Shown in pieces: positions 1-6,297 of a DNA stretch of 14,465 nt. How positions within the stretch are numbered: position 1 is the stretch's first letter; each line of letters begins with the position of its first letter. The translations under genes were made by a program, and so were the position numbers. The notes beneath the pieces are model-generated. The model was not told the DNA's origin and did no database searches. It saw nothing but the letters and a program-made list of their open reading frames with translations. Source of the stretch: Acidimicrobiales bacterium. GTDB taxonomy: Bacteria > Actinomycetota > Acidimicrobiia > Acidimicrobiales > SZUA-35. The DNA lies in assembly GCA_013003325.1 (NCBI GenBank), contig JABDJU010000299.1, positions 1-14,465 on the forward strand, given 5' to 3'.

Positions 1-48
1 GGGATGATGCCCTTCGTGATGCAGGTCCTTAGCGGGCAGAAGGCGTAG
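1..48 (+). CDS. Possible 3' end of an unidentified gene
   Basis: Frame 1 is open from the window edge and reads GMMPFVMQVLSGQKA before a TAG at 46-48. Only 15 residues are visible, so no family can be assigned. The reason to list it is that a strong hairpin follows four bases after the stop, as expected at a gene end. It could equally be a chance open stretch. Confidence 0.3.
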   Translation, partial: GMMPFVMQVLSGQKA

Positions 49-51
49 CAG

Positions 52-84
52 GGCCCGTTCCCGAGTGCTAGGGAACGAAGGGCC
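52..84. terminator. Hairpin after the left-edge reading frame
   Basis: GTTCCC (57-62) pairs with GGGAAC (71-76) around an 8-base loop, and GGCCC below it pairs with GGGCC (80-84) across a small bulge. There is no T-tract, so a Rho-independent terminator of the classical type is not proven. Position right after the stop at 48 is the main argument. The stretch from 85 to 298 has no convincing gene and contains only repeat copy A. Confidence 0.35.
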
Positions 85-142
85 GTGGACGCTCGGTGGG
101 GCCATGACCAGTCACTTCGCATCACGACGCAATCAGTTCGAT

Positions 143-210
143 GCTCCAGGGAGCGCGTGTACTTTGGGTTAAAGTCGCCCCTCCGACACCGAACAAGTGT
201 TCGATTCACC
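143..210 (-). repeat. Repeat copy A (LexA-box-like dyad plus conserved stem)
   Basis: This 68-bp block is about 84% identical by eye to copy B (768-834), with ten substitutions and one inserted C. It shares an exact 22-bp core (155-176, containing GTACTTTGGGTTAAAGT) with copy C at 11128-11149. Read on the minus strand it has a palindrome like a LexA box (189-204), then a short coding-like start (GTGTCGGAG), then an inverted repeat ACTTT-N5-AAAGT, then a small hairpin GCTC-N4-GAGC (143-154). The extra C (183 region) breaks the frame that in copy B encodes a 16-residue peptide. Nature unknown; it could be the 5' end of a lost SOS-controlled gene or the boundary of a mobile unit. Confidence 0.75.
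189..204 (-). promoter_or_regulatory. LexA (SOS) box-like palindrome in copy A
   Basis: On the minus strand the sequence reads TCGAACACTTGTTCGG. This fits CGAAC-N4-GTTCG, the form known for LexA boxes in mycobacteria and other Gram-positives (CGAAC-N4-GTTCG/T). It sits directly in front of a GTG in repeat copy A. No intact SOS gene follows, so it may be an orphan site. Confidence 0.5.
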
Positions 211-298
211 GTCACGGTAGGACGAGATGCTCCTTCAGGACGACGACACTCCCTTGTCGCGATCTCGGACAGGTCGTCGGCTCGGATGAACCGGAGCG

Positions 299-721
299 AT
301 GTGCGTGTTGCGATCCCACATCGCAGCTTCCTCTGCCGTACAGGTCGCGGACATCTCCGGTGATCGATGGCCGATGCACACCACAGCCTCAGGGCTGGTG
401 TTGATGACGGCATGGTCTCCAGAACGGCTCGACACCTACCTCGCTGGGCAGCTGCAACAGCCAACACCGATGACCACGACCGATCCGGCAGCAATCCGAG
501 ATCGAGTCTCCCGCGCACATGCTGACGGATACGCGTGGAGCGTTGAGGAAGCCACCCTGGAAACCTGTGGACTCGCAGTGCCGATCAATGACCGACGTGG
601 AACCGTCGTCGCGGCAGTCGGACTGTTCGGTCCGCTCTACCGGCTCTCGCCCAGCCAAGAAGACCTGGGGCCCCACCTCGCAAAGCTCGCCGCTGAGTTC
701 ACCCGCGGACAGGGGCCCTGA
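299..721 (+). pseudogene. IclR-family regulator, C-terminal remnant
   Basis: The 140-residue frame matches the IclR effector-binding domain: AVQVADISGDRWPMHTTASG (about 14-33) corresponds to the stretch before the conserved ASG, followed by the AW-P-RLDTYL segment, a Thr-rich TP-T-TD region, and GYAWSVEEATLETCGLAVPI (about 77-96), where the family has Gly-x-x-x-x-x-x-E-E and the conserved pocket strand. IclR proteins are about 250 residues with an N-terminal winged helix; here that half is absent. An in-frame TGA lies just upstream at 287-289, and the preceding DNA is repeat copy A rather than IclR sequence. The ATG at 299 is therefore not a native start. It is flanked by repeat copies A and B, so loss of the 5' half probably happened at a rearrangement. 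Without its DNA-binding domain it cannot act as a normal IclR repressor or activator. Confidence 0.75.
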
Positions 722-733
722 AACGGAGCGGTA

Positions 734-753
734 CCTGAGGAGGCGGCCTCAGG
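734..753 (+). terminator. Hairpin downstream of the IclR remnant
   Basis: CCTGAGG (734-740) and CCTCAGG (747-753) form a perfect 7-bp inverted repeat with a 6-base loop, 12 bases after the IclR stop. There is no T-run after it, so it is a terminator candidate by position and stem strength only. Confidence 0.4.
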
Positions 754-762
754 CCGAGAGAC

Positions 763-813
763 TCAGCGCCCCAAGGAGCGCGTGTGCTTTGGGTTGAACT
801 CGCCCTCCGACAT
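763..813 (-). CDS. 16-residue reading frame behind the copy B LexA-like box
   Basis: The frame ATG..TGA encodes MSEGEFNPKHTRSLGR. Its ATG overlaps the last base of the LexA-like palindrome. The same peptide motif (DFNPKYTRSL) is still readable in copy A after one frameshift, and DFNPKYT is readable in copy C. That may reflect conserved DNA rather than conserved protein. It could be a leader peptide, the broken 5' end of a longer gene, or non-coding. Confidence 0.2.
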   Translation of the reverse strand: MSEGEFNPKHTRSLGR

Positions 814-834
814 AGAACAAACGTTCGATTCATC
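768..834 (-). repeat. Repeat copy B
   Basis: Second full copy of the repeat described at 143-210, same orientation, about 620 bp away. The terminal hairpin is kept with a G-T pair replacing an A-T pair (GCTC-CTTG-GGGC on the minus strand), which hints that the fold matters. The central ACTTT/AAAGT inverted repeat is degraded here (GTTCAACCCAAAGC on the minus strand). DNA from 835 to 979, up to the end of the SDR gene, shows no gene I can support. Confidence 0.75.
813..828 (-). promoter_or_regulatory. LexA (SOS) box-like palindrome in copy B
   Basis: The minus strand reads TCGAACGTTTGTTCTA, matching CGAAC-N4-GTTC with one arm base changed (final G to T). It is immediately followed by, and shares one base with, an ATG. 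Retention of the dyad in both copies A and B, while the four central bases differ, supports selection on the arms or a recent common origin. Confidence 0.5.
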
Positions 835-979
835 AACGGGAAGTTGTGGCATGGACTCGGCCGCTGCTGCTTGCTGTTTGATCTGCGCTTCGACTCGGCC
901 ATCACATAGCTTGTTCGCATGCCCGCGCAGATCTGGCAGATGGCATCGCAATCGAGCGCTGGCTCGTTTAGGAGGTCGA

Positions 980-1750
980 TCACGACCGCGGGTACAGCGT
1001 TTCGGTGTTGCCGTCGACGCCGATGATCTGGCCCGAAATGTGCCGCCCGTAGTCGCTGACCAGGAACATGATCAGGTCGCTGATCTCCTGAGGGTCGACA
1101 TAACACTGCATCGAGGTACCGATCGCGTACATATGGCGCACGGTGTCAGGCTCGAGGCCCTCCGCGGCGGCGTGTGCGTTGATGACGTTCTCCATGCGTT
1201 GTCCGTTGACGTTGCCCGGCACGATGCCATTGACGCGGATGTTGTCGGGGCCGAGTTCCATGGCGAGGGTCTCGGTGAAGCCAGCTACCGCCCACTTCGC
1301 CGCAACGTACGGCGAGCGACCGGGGAAGCCGAGGATTCCTGCCGCGGAAACCATGTTGATGAGTACGCCGCTCTGCTGGGCCTTGAAGACCGGAGCAACT
1401 CGTCGAGCGCAATAGAACTGTGCGTCGATGCACACGCCCATGCAATGTGCCCATTCTTCGTTCGTGACGTCTTCGACGTTCTTGGTCGGACCGCCGACGC
1501 CTGCGTTGTTGACCATGATGTCGAGGCCTCCGGGGAGGATCTCGTCGAAGATCGCGTCGAGCGCGTTCGAGTCGGTGACGTCACACTCCCAACTCGTGAT
1601 GCTGTCGGGAAGTGTTGCGAGCGCAGCGGGGTCGATGTCGCAGGTGAAGACCTCGGCACCCAGACGGTCCATCGTCATCGCCGTCGTGCGGCCCATTCCG
1701 TCGCCACCTGCGGTGACGAATGCTCGTTTGCCTTTGAGTGAAATTTCCAT
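980..1750 (-). CDS. Short-chain dehydrogenase/reductase (SDR)
   Basis: This 256-residue protein is a classical-length SDR, a cytosolic NAD(P)-dependent oxidoreductase acting on an alcohol or ketone. The Rossmann glycine motif is TAGGDGMG (13-20), a variant of TGxxxGxG. CDVTD (56-60) binds the adenine, NNAG (81-84) is the structural motif, and the catalytic set is Ser135, Tyr148 and Lys152 in YVAAK. Asp39 after the second strand (TCDID) favours NAD over NADP. The position that is often the fourth catalytic residue, Asn, appears to be Asp109 in VCIDAQF. The ATG at 1750 is chosen because AAGAAGGG lies about 10 bases upstream and the homologous region begins there; longer frames upstream read through the sulfotransferase gap. 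It is the last gene of the operon, 44 bp after the sulfotransferase gene. Substrate unknown. Confidence 0.92.
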   Translation of the reverse strand: MEISLKGKRAFVTAGGDGMGRTTAMTMDRLGAEVFTCDIDPAALATLPDSITSWECDVTDSNALDAIFDEILPGGLDIMVNNAGVGGPTKNVEDVTNEEWAHCMGVCIDAQFYCARRVAPVFKAQQSGVLINMVSAAGILGFPGRSPYVAAKWAVAGFTETLAMELGPDNIRVNGIVPGNVNGQRMENVINAHAAAEGLEPDTVRHMYAIGTSMQCYVDPQEISDLIMFLVSDYGRHISGQIIGVDGNTETLYPRS

Positions 1751-1794
1751 GACTAATTGCCCTTCTTGCGGCGGTTTGATTGTGTCGGTAGTTG

Positions 1795-2568
1795 TTAGGA
1801 ATCGGAGATCGGTGCAAACGCGAACTGATGCATGTCGTCGTAGAGTGGCAAGGCACGCTCGTAGAGCTCGAACAACCGAGGGTTGTCTTCGAGCGGCGGA
1901 TAGGTGGTCTTCGGTTTCTGAATGCCGGTGCTCTCGCGCAGGTTGTCGTGCCAAGGACCGGTGCCCTCGCCGTACCAGCTGACCTCACTGCGATCACCGG
2001 CTTCCCACTCCAAGGCCTCAGCGATAAATGGAATCCCGACGGCGTCGCAATATGCCCGTGCTGTGCCAGCGGGGTCATCTAATAGGTCGCCGGAGAACAT
2101 GACCGGTGGGGGTGTGCCGTCGCGGTCGGCAATCCGGTGAAGGAGCCGATGCAGAGATTCGAAGCCGACCTCTTCCCAACTGCAGTCCGGCCAATGCTTC
2201 GCGAGGCCTTGGACAACACGCTTCGGATCACGGATGAGAAACGAGTGGTTCATCTCGGCGAGCATCTCGTCGGTGAGCGTGTGTCCGACGGAGTAGACGA
2301 AGTCCTTCACGAACACGTTGTCGTCTCGGCCGGCCGTCGACAGTTCGTTCCACACCGATGCGTAGTTGTGGCCGGGTTTGGCCACAACATCAGCGTCACG
2401 CTGGCTGACCCGATCCTCGCCGTAGTAGTACAGCTCGTTCCACGGTTCGTGGTGGCAGGCGAAGTCGCCGCGCTGGCGCATCATCCATTCGAATGCGGTC
2501 GATGTAGACCGTGGGGTGGCCCAGAGGGTGAGGAACATGTGAGGCCCTTTCGTCGTTGCTTGGGTCAT
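1795..2568 (-). CDS. Sulfotransferase family protein
   Basis: A 257-residue cytosolic-type sulfotransferase that would move a sulfuryl group from PAPS to an alcohol or amine. The 5'-phosphosulfate loop is TPRSTSTAF (18-26), preceded by the hydrophobic strand FLTLWA, and the 3'-phosphate site is RDPKRVV (113-119). There is no signal peptide or membrane segment. It starts in a 4-bp ATGA overlap with the stop of the preceding gene, which favours the ATG at 2568. A second ATG at 2538 has a better ribosome site (AAAGGG six bases upstream) and would remove only ten residues. No PAPS-making genes are nearby. The family also contains members of unproved activity often labelled only as sulfotransferase-like, so the reaction is inferred. 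In the operon it would act on a hydroxyl, perhaps one introduced by the oxygenase or the hydroxylase-like protein. Confidence 0.85.
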   Translation of the reverse strand: MTQATTKGPHMFLTLWATPRSTSTAFEWMMRQRGDFACHHEPWNELYYYGEDRVSQRDADVVAKPGHNYASVWNELSTAGRDDNVFVKDFVYSVGHTLTDEMLAEMNHSFLIRDPKRVVQGLAKHWPDCSWEEVGFESLHRLLHRIADRDGTPPPVMFSGDLLDDPAGTARAYCDAVGIPFIAEALEWEAGDRSEVSWYGEGTGPWHDNLRESTGIQKPKTTYPPLEDNPRLFELYERALPLYDDMHQFAFAPISDS

Positions 2569-3395
2569 GGCGTCGTGTCTTGGAGAGTGGAAAGAAGGGA
2601 CCCCTGGCGGCCCAGTGGTGCTGCGCCGAGCGTTCGGAAGATCTGCCAATAGAGCGTGATGTCAGCCGCGATTATCGGCTTCTCGACCTCGGCTTCGATG
2701 TCGGCGGCGAGCGACACGAACCGTTGAGGCAGGCCGTCCTCGTTGCGATAGTTGGACATGCCGTTGATGAGCACCGCGTCGACATCGGGAGCCTGCTCGA
2801 CGGCGTAGCGGCACGAGTCCATCGCCAGCTCGCCGGGGAAGATCCAGGTGGCGTCATTCACGACTTGTTGGTCGTCGTACCAACCTTGGTCGACGAAGTT
2901 GCCGTACCAGGTGACATCGATGCCGGCGCTGCGCAGGAACCGAACGACACCGTCACGCCAATCAGGCCAGAAGTACACCGAGTTGAGTGCGACCCGCTCG
3001 TAGCCCATCTCCTCACATGCCTGCACCAGTGTCAGGCCAGCCATGTGGAGCGGCGTCTCGTACCTCTCGCTCACCTCCGCGACGTAGGCACGAATGTCGT
3101 GAACGTCGCGGCCGCCCGCGTGCACCCAGTTGGTGCCGACCTGGCCAACCACGTCGGCTCCGGCGTTGCTCATGCAGTGCACGACCTCCTCGAGCTGATG
3201 AAAGTTGTCGACCCGTTGGTCGAGCTCATGGGAGTAGCCGGGAGCGTGCAAGAGCCGCCCGTGAGCCCCGATCGTTGGCGGCGAGATGCGGAGGAAGTCG
3301 CTCGGTGCCGCGTCGAAGTCCATCGGCGGACCGGTGAACCCAACCTGATGCGAAAACAGCTTCTTCTCGGGGTCGGACCAGCGTTTAGGTTTCAT
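2565..3395 (-). CDS. Arylmalonate decarboxylase/maleate isomerase-like protein (Asp/Glu racemase superfamily)
   Basis: The 276-residue protein has the two-lobed pattern of the family: an N-terminal half with AGADVVGQVGTNW (78-90), then a linker helix LTLVQACEEMGYERVALNSVY (about 121-141) that matches the segment introducing the second lobe, and a C-terminal DAVLINGMSNYR (206-217). Members use one or two cysteines, one per lobe, to protonate or deprotonate next to a carboxylate. Here the expected cysteine positions read Gly87 (V-G-T-N) and Gly212 (N-G-M-S), so neither nucleophile is visible. It may use other residues, may be non-catalytic, or may bind a carboxylate. It starts 11 bp inside the aconitase X small subunit gene and overlaps the sulfotransferase start by 4 bp, so it is part of the same translated set. 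Family placement rests on motif layout, not alignment. Confidence 0.75.
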   Translation of the reverse strand: MKPKRWSDPEKKLFSHQVGFTGPPMDFDAAPSDFLRISPPTIGAHGRLLHAPGYSHELDQRVDNFHQLEEVVHCMSNAGADVVGQVGTNWVHAGGRDVHDIRAYVAEVSERYETPLHMAGLTLVQACEEMGYERVALNSVYFWPDWRDGVVRFLRSAGIDVTWYGNFVDQGWYDDQQVVNDATWIFPGELAMDSCRYAVEQAPDVDAVLINGMSNYRNEDGLPQRFVSLAADIEAEVEKPIIAADITLYWQIFRTLGAAPLGRQGSLLSTLQDTTP

Positions 3396-3777
3396 TGGAT
3401 ACCTCGCTCAGGTTGTCGAATGCGGCTTGCGTGACGAGCAAGATCGGACACGTGCTGTCGTAGAGGGCAGCGGCGGTGAGTGCCCCAGCGACCAAGTTGA
3501 TGTCGGCCTTTGTGATGATGAGCGCCGAAGGTCCGGTGCCCCTGCGAATGGCTTCGCCGAGCACGCCCGGTGTTCCCGACGAACCTTTCGAACCGGGCAT
3601 CGCGACGAGCTTGCCGGCGAGCGATTGGCCGTGTTGTGGGTGGGAGCGGTCGATGATCGTGCCGGTCGCAGCATCGAACCCGCCCCAGAAGCTCAGGGGC
3701 TCGTCGAGCCGAACGAACTCGCTCGCGCCGTCGATGGGGCCTGGAATGAGCCACGTGCCGTCGGGGATGAGGATCAC
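3385..3777 (-). CDS. Aconitase X small (swivel domain) subunit
   Basis: This 130-residue protein is the DUF126/aconitase swivelling domain that pairs with the catalytic subunit of aconitase X, a dehydratase family acting on hydroxy acids (examples are cis-3-hydroxy-L-proline and mevalonate 5-phosphate). Diagnostic segments are LSFWGGFDAATGTIID (28-43), HPQHGQSLAGK (46-56) and the serine-rich active-site loop PGSKGSSGTPGVL (61-73). The start is the GTG at 3777, which forms a GTGA overlap with the stop of the large subunit and has GGGAGG about nine bases upstream. Longer frames reach back inside the large-subunit gene and are not credible. Translational coupling supports a one-to-one complex. 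The subunits are separate genes, unlike the fused form found in some bacteria. Confidence 0.9.
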   Translation of the reverse strand: MILIPDGTWLIPGPIDGASEFVRLDEPLSFWGGFDAATGTIIDRSHPQHGQSLAGKLVAMPGSKGSSGTPGVLGEAIRRGTGPSALIITKADINLVAGALTAAALYDSTCPILLVTQAAFDNLSEVSNET

Positions 3778-5021
3778 CGGATCAACCTCCCCGAGACCGC
3801 GGACTCGACACATTGCTCGAGGGTGGCGAACACGACGGGCACTCCCAACATGCCTTGGCCGTAGTACGCCCACTTTGCGGAGTTCGTCATCGTCAATCCG
3901 TCGAGGCCCGACGAGATGGGGGTGTAGTAGGTGCACGTGTCGAGCACGATGTCGACATTGGCTTCGGCGAGAACCGAGGTGAGCCCGCGGACATCGAGTT
4001 CGGCCGACACCGCGCGGCTGGTCGTGACCAACACTGTGATCGCCTCATCGACCCGCCTTCCGTCGAGTAATACAACCAGTTCGAGGAACTCGGCGACCGA
4101 GAAGTGTGGTGTTCCGAGGCAGACCGAGCGGAGCTGTTCGTCCCCGGTTGCCGTCGAGAGGAGCCCGGCCATAGCCAGCAGGTCGGTGTCGGTGAGTGTG
4201 GTCGTGTCCACGGAGATGCCGTTGGTGGCGGCGTCGAGTGTGGCTGCTTCGGGAGTGATGCCGACGACGTGGAACATGTCGACCCCACCCGATGCTGCGG
4301 CACCTGCCGCGATCGCCTTCAACTCGTCTTCGCTTGCAGAATCGAGACCGTCGATAGCCACGACTCGGCCGCCAGCGAACCGGCCCAAGAAGGTGCCGAG
4401 CAAATGTGGAAGGTTCGGATCTTGTAGGGCGGACGGCGAGAGCGACGATACGTCGAGCACGTGTGTGGCCCGGCGGCCCTCATCGGTGTGAAGGCCGCTG
4501 TAGGGGACCCGGCCGACCATCGCCGCCGAGATGTCGAGCAGGTCGCCGTACTTGTTCGTGCGTGCGCCCAGCACGGAGTTGAAGAACCCAACAGCGTTGG
4601 ACTCCGAGCCAACAACGTGCTGGCCAAAGCTCGGCCGTCCGTCCGGCTGTTGATACGGGGCGCACGTCCACATCGAGGTACACCCGAGCTCTTCGTAGAT
4701 CTCCATGACCCGGAGCGCTCCGGCAACCTCAACGGGGTTCTCCGACTCGGGGCGAAGTGTGGGCGTCGAGCACGAGATGAGGCTCGCGTTTGTGTGGGTG
4801 GGCACCGACAGCGTTGCGCCCCCGGCGATCAGAAACTCGGCAAAGTCGAGTGACAGTCGGCCCGAGTAGTGGCACGAGTTGATGTGCGCCATCTCGATGG
4901 GGATGAGATGTGGGGCGCCCGATACCTCGGCGGCCGCAAGAATGAGCTGCATGGCGAGTTGCATCGCCGGGCCGCCCTCGCCGGCGAGCCAGGTCTGCTC
5001 CTGCGCGGTTAACTCGACCAC
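3774..5021 (-). CDS. Aconitase X catalytic (large) subunit
   Basis: A 415-residue DUF521 protein, the normal length for the separate large subunit of aconitase X. It should dehydrate a small hydroxy acid with an Fe-S cluster. Recognisable blocks are AHINSCHYSG (45-54), the TCAPYQ motif with Cys120, GSESNAVGFFNSVLGARTNK (138-157), the PHFS block at 305-308 and DTCTYY with Cys363. In family members as I know them the third block reads GCPH; here it is GTPH, so Thr304 (codon ACA) stands at a cysteine thought to help hold the cluster, and Cys301 lies three residues earlier. The GTG start at 5021 overlaps the upstream TAG by one base (TAGTG). No good Shine-Dalgarno sequence is seen, so it probably depends on coupling. 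Substrate is open; a hydroxyproline-type compound is one family precedent, not shown here. Confidence 0.9.
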   Translation of the reverse strand: MVELTAQEQTWLAGEGGPAMQLAMQLILAAAEVSGAPHLIPIEMAHINSCHYSGRLSLDFAEFLIAGGATLSVPTHTNASLISCSTPTLRPESENPVEVAGALRVMEIYEELGCTSMWTCAPYQQPDGRPSFGQHVVGSESNAVGFFNSVLGARTNKYGDLLDISAAMVGRVPYSGLHTDEGRRATHVLDVSSLSPSALQDPNLPHLLGTFLGRFAGGRVVAIDGLDSASEDELKAIAAGAAASGGVDMFHVVGITPEAATLDAATNGISVDTTTLTDTDLLAMAGLLSTATGDEQLRSVCLGTPHFSVAEFLELVVLLDGRRVDEAITVLVTTSRAVSAELDVRGLTSVLAEANVDIVLDTCTYYTPISSGLDGLTMTNSAKWAYYGQGMLGVPVVFATLEQCVESAVSGRLIR

Positions 5022-6295
5022 TAGAAGTTGCTCGATCCCTGAGGGAGGAACACGTCGTGACCACGTGGGTCGAGCGTGCGGGAAAGCTCGCGTAGGCGGC
5101 CGTGAAACTCATCTCGTGGAACGTGGCACAGCCGAATGTGGCGGCCGAGCGTTGGGTCGAAGGCGGTGCGGCCGTGCATGACCCGGTGGTTGTCGATGAG
5201 CATGCCATTGCCAGGAGCTACCCGAATCTGAGTGAGGAACTCGTCACTCAGCATCCGAGAGTTGTAGGCGCGCACGGCGTCGTACATGGCATCGATGAGT
5301 TCGGGGGCGCAGTCCATTGGGGCGAGAGCCCGGTCGAAGTATCGAATACCAGCGAGGCGGCCGAACTCGTCGAGTGAGATGAGCGGCCCACGATTGCGAA
5401 GATCGATTTCGCCGGGATGGCGCCGAATGTGGGCGATCGGGATCGTCGTGAGCAACTCGTAGGCGGTTGGGTCTTCGGCGGCGATCGACTCAGCGATCGC
5501 AAACCCGTCCACGTAGGTGCTCATGCCGCCCTCGGAGGTGTTGACCAAACAATGGAACACGTCGATGCCGGGTTGGGAGTAGTAGAAGGCGTCATCAATG
5601 TGTGGCGCCTGCGGCATCCCGGTCTTGGCGCCGAGCTTCGCTATCGGTTCGGCTCGCACGTCGTAGATTCGGCCGTACACGGTGGTCTCGTGAATCGGGC
5701 CGAGGAGTCCAGCGAGTTCTTCGGTGCGCTCCGGGTCGTCGCCAAGATCGGCGACCTGCACGATGCCGTAGTCGCGAAGGAGCTGGTAGAGCCGCAGCTG
5801 CCCAGCGCCGCCGTCGGACGCCTCCGACCACGAAATTGTGGGGAAGTCCTCGTTCAGGTTCGACTTCCACACCGTGGGCCGCCACGCCCGACGCCGTTCA
5901 GCGGCCACGCCGTCGTATGCGTTGTGCAGCAGCCAGTCGTTGCCATACGTGGAGGAGTGCCCATCGGGCCAAGCGATGACGAGGTCGCCGTCCACGGCGT
6001 CGACCCGAGTCGGTGTGATGCCGGAGTCGAAGCTAACGACGGTCGTGAAGCGAATGCCATCGGCGGGGTTGCCACACACCTCGCAGTAGCAGCTGTGCCG
6101 CAGCCATTGTGCGTGAAAGCGGTGGGTGACACCGTCTGCGAAGGTAACGGTGACGGTGTTGTCGGCAACGGCAGCAGACGTTGCAGCCGATAGGCCGTCG
6201 ATTCCCAGACGGTTCCCGGCGAACGGATTAAGCGACTCGATGGCGGTCGCTGACTCGTGGCTCATGGAATCAGGGCTTGTGGGTTCAGGGCTCAC
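5021..6295 (-). CDS. Gamma-butyrobetaine dioxygenase-like Fe(II)/2-oxoglutarate oxygenase
   Basis: A 424-residue protein with the two-domain layout of gamma-butyrobetaine and trimethyllysine hydroxylases. The N-terminal GBBH-like domain (about 35-140) has zinc ligands Cys69, Cys71 and Cys74 in LRHSCYCEVC plus His113 in WPDGH. The C-terminal TauD fold has the iron facial triad His232-x-Asp234 (PHIDD) and distal His374 (MHGRTAFD), with a 2-oxoglutarate-binding arginine shortly after (GRHIR). It would hydroxylate an unactivated carbon and produce succinate and CO2 in the cytosol. I choose the GTG at 6295 because GAGG lies six bases upstream. TTG at 6301 and ATG at 6265 are alternatives. It follows the hydroxylase-like gene by two bases. 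The true substrate may not be gamma-butyrobetaine, since the neighbours are not carnitine genes. Confidence 0.9.
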   Translation of the reverse strand: MSPEPTSPDSMSHESATAIESLNPFAGNRLGIDGLSAATSAAVADNTVTVTFADGVTHRFHAQWLRHSCYCEVCGNPADGIRFTTVVSFDSGITPTRVDAVDGDLVIAWPDGHSSTYGNDWLLHNAYDGVAAERRRAWRPTVWKSNLNEDFPTISWSEASDGGAGQLRLYQLLRDYGIVQVADLGDDPERTEELAGLLGPIHETTVYGRIYDVRAEPIAKLGAKTGMPQAPHIDDAFYYSQPGIDVFHCLVNTSEGGMSTYVDGFAIAESIAAEDPTAYELLTTIPIAHIRRHPGEIDLRNRGPLISLDEFGRLAGIRYFDRALAPMDCAPELIDAMYDAVRAYNSRMLSDEFLTQIRVAPGNGMLIDNHRVMHGRTAFDPTLGRHIRLCHVPRDEFHGRLRELSRTLDPRGHDVFLPQGSSNF

Positions 6296-6297
6296 GC

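Noticed and set aside
143..176. Resemblance of the repeat core to the D-arm/anticodon region of a proline tRNA (GCGTGTGCTTTGGG), suggesting an attachment site
   Set aside because: No acceptor stem, no matching anticodon stem and no T-arm pairing can be built around any copy, and no integrase is in the window. Kept only as a remote possibility.
143..834. Integron attC sites
   Set aside because: GTTGAAC in copy B fits the GTTRRRY core, but copies A and C end in G instead, and there is no paired second box or cassette-like layout.
953..966. CGAGC-GCTG-GCTCG hairpin after the SDR stop as an operon terminator
   Set aside because: Only five base pairs, no T-tract on the minus strand, and such stems are common by chance at this GC content.
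782..1741. Long plus-strand open frame of 319 codons opposite the SDR gene
   Set aside because: It is the antisense shadow of a clear SDR gene in high-GC DNA, is low in recognisable motifs, and starts inside repeat copy B.
2565..3395. Cobalamin-independent methionine synthase-like identity for this gene
   Set aside because: First impression only; the zinc-binding His/Cys motifs are absent and the two-lobe Asp/Glu racemase-type layout fits better.
2556..3434. Long plus-strand open frame of 292 codons opposite the AMDase-like gene
   Set aside because: Antisense of a gene with family motifs and coupled starts; the translation shows no domain.
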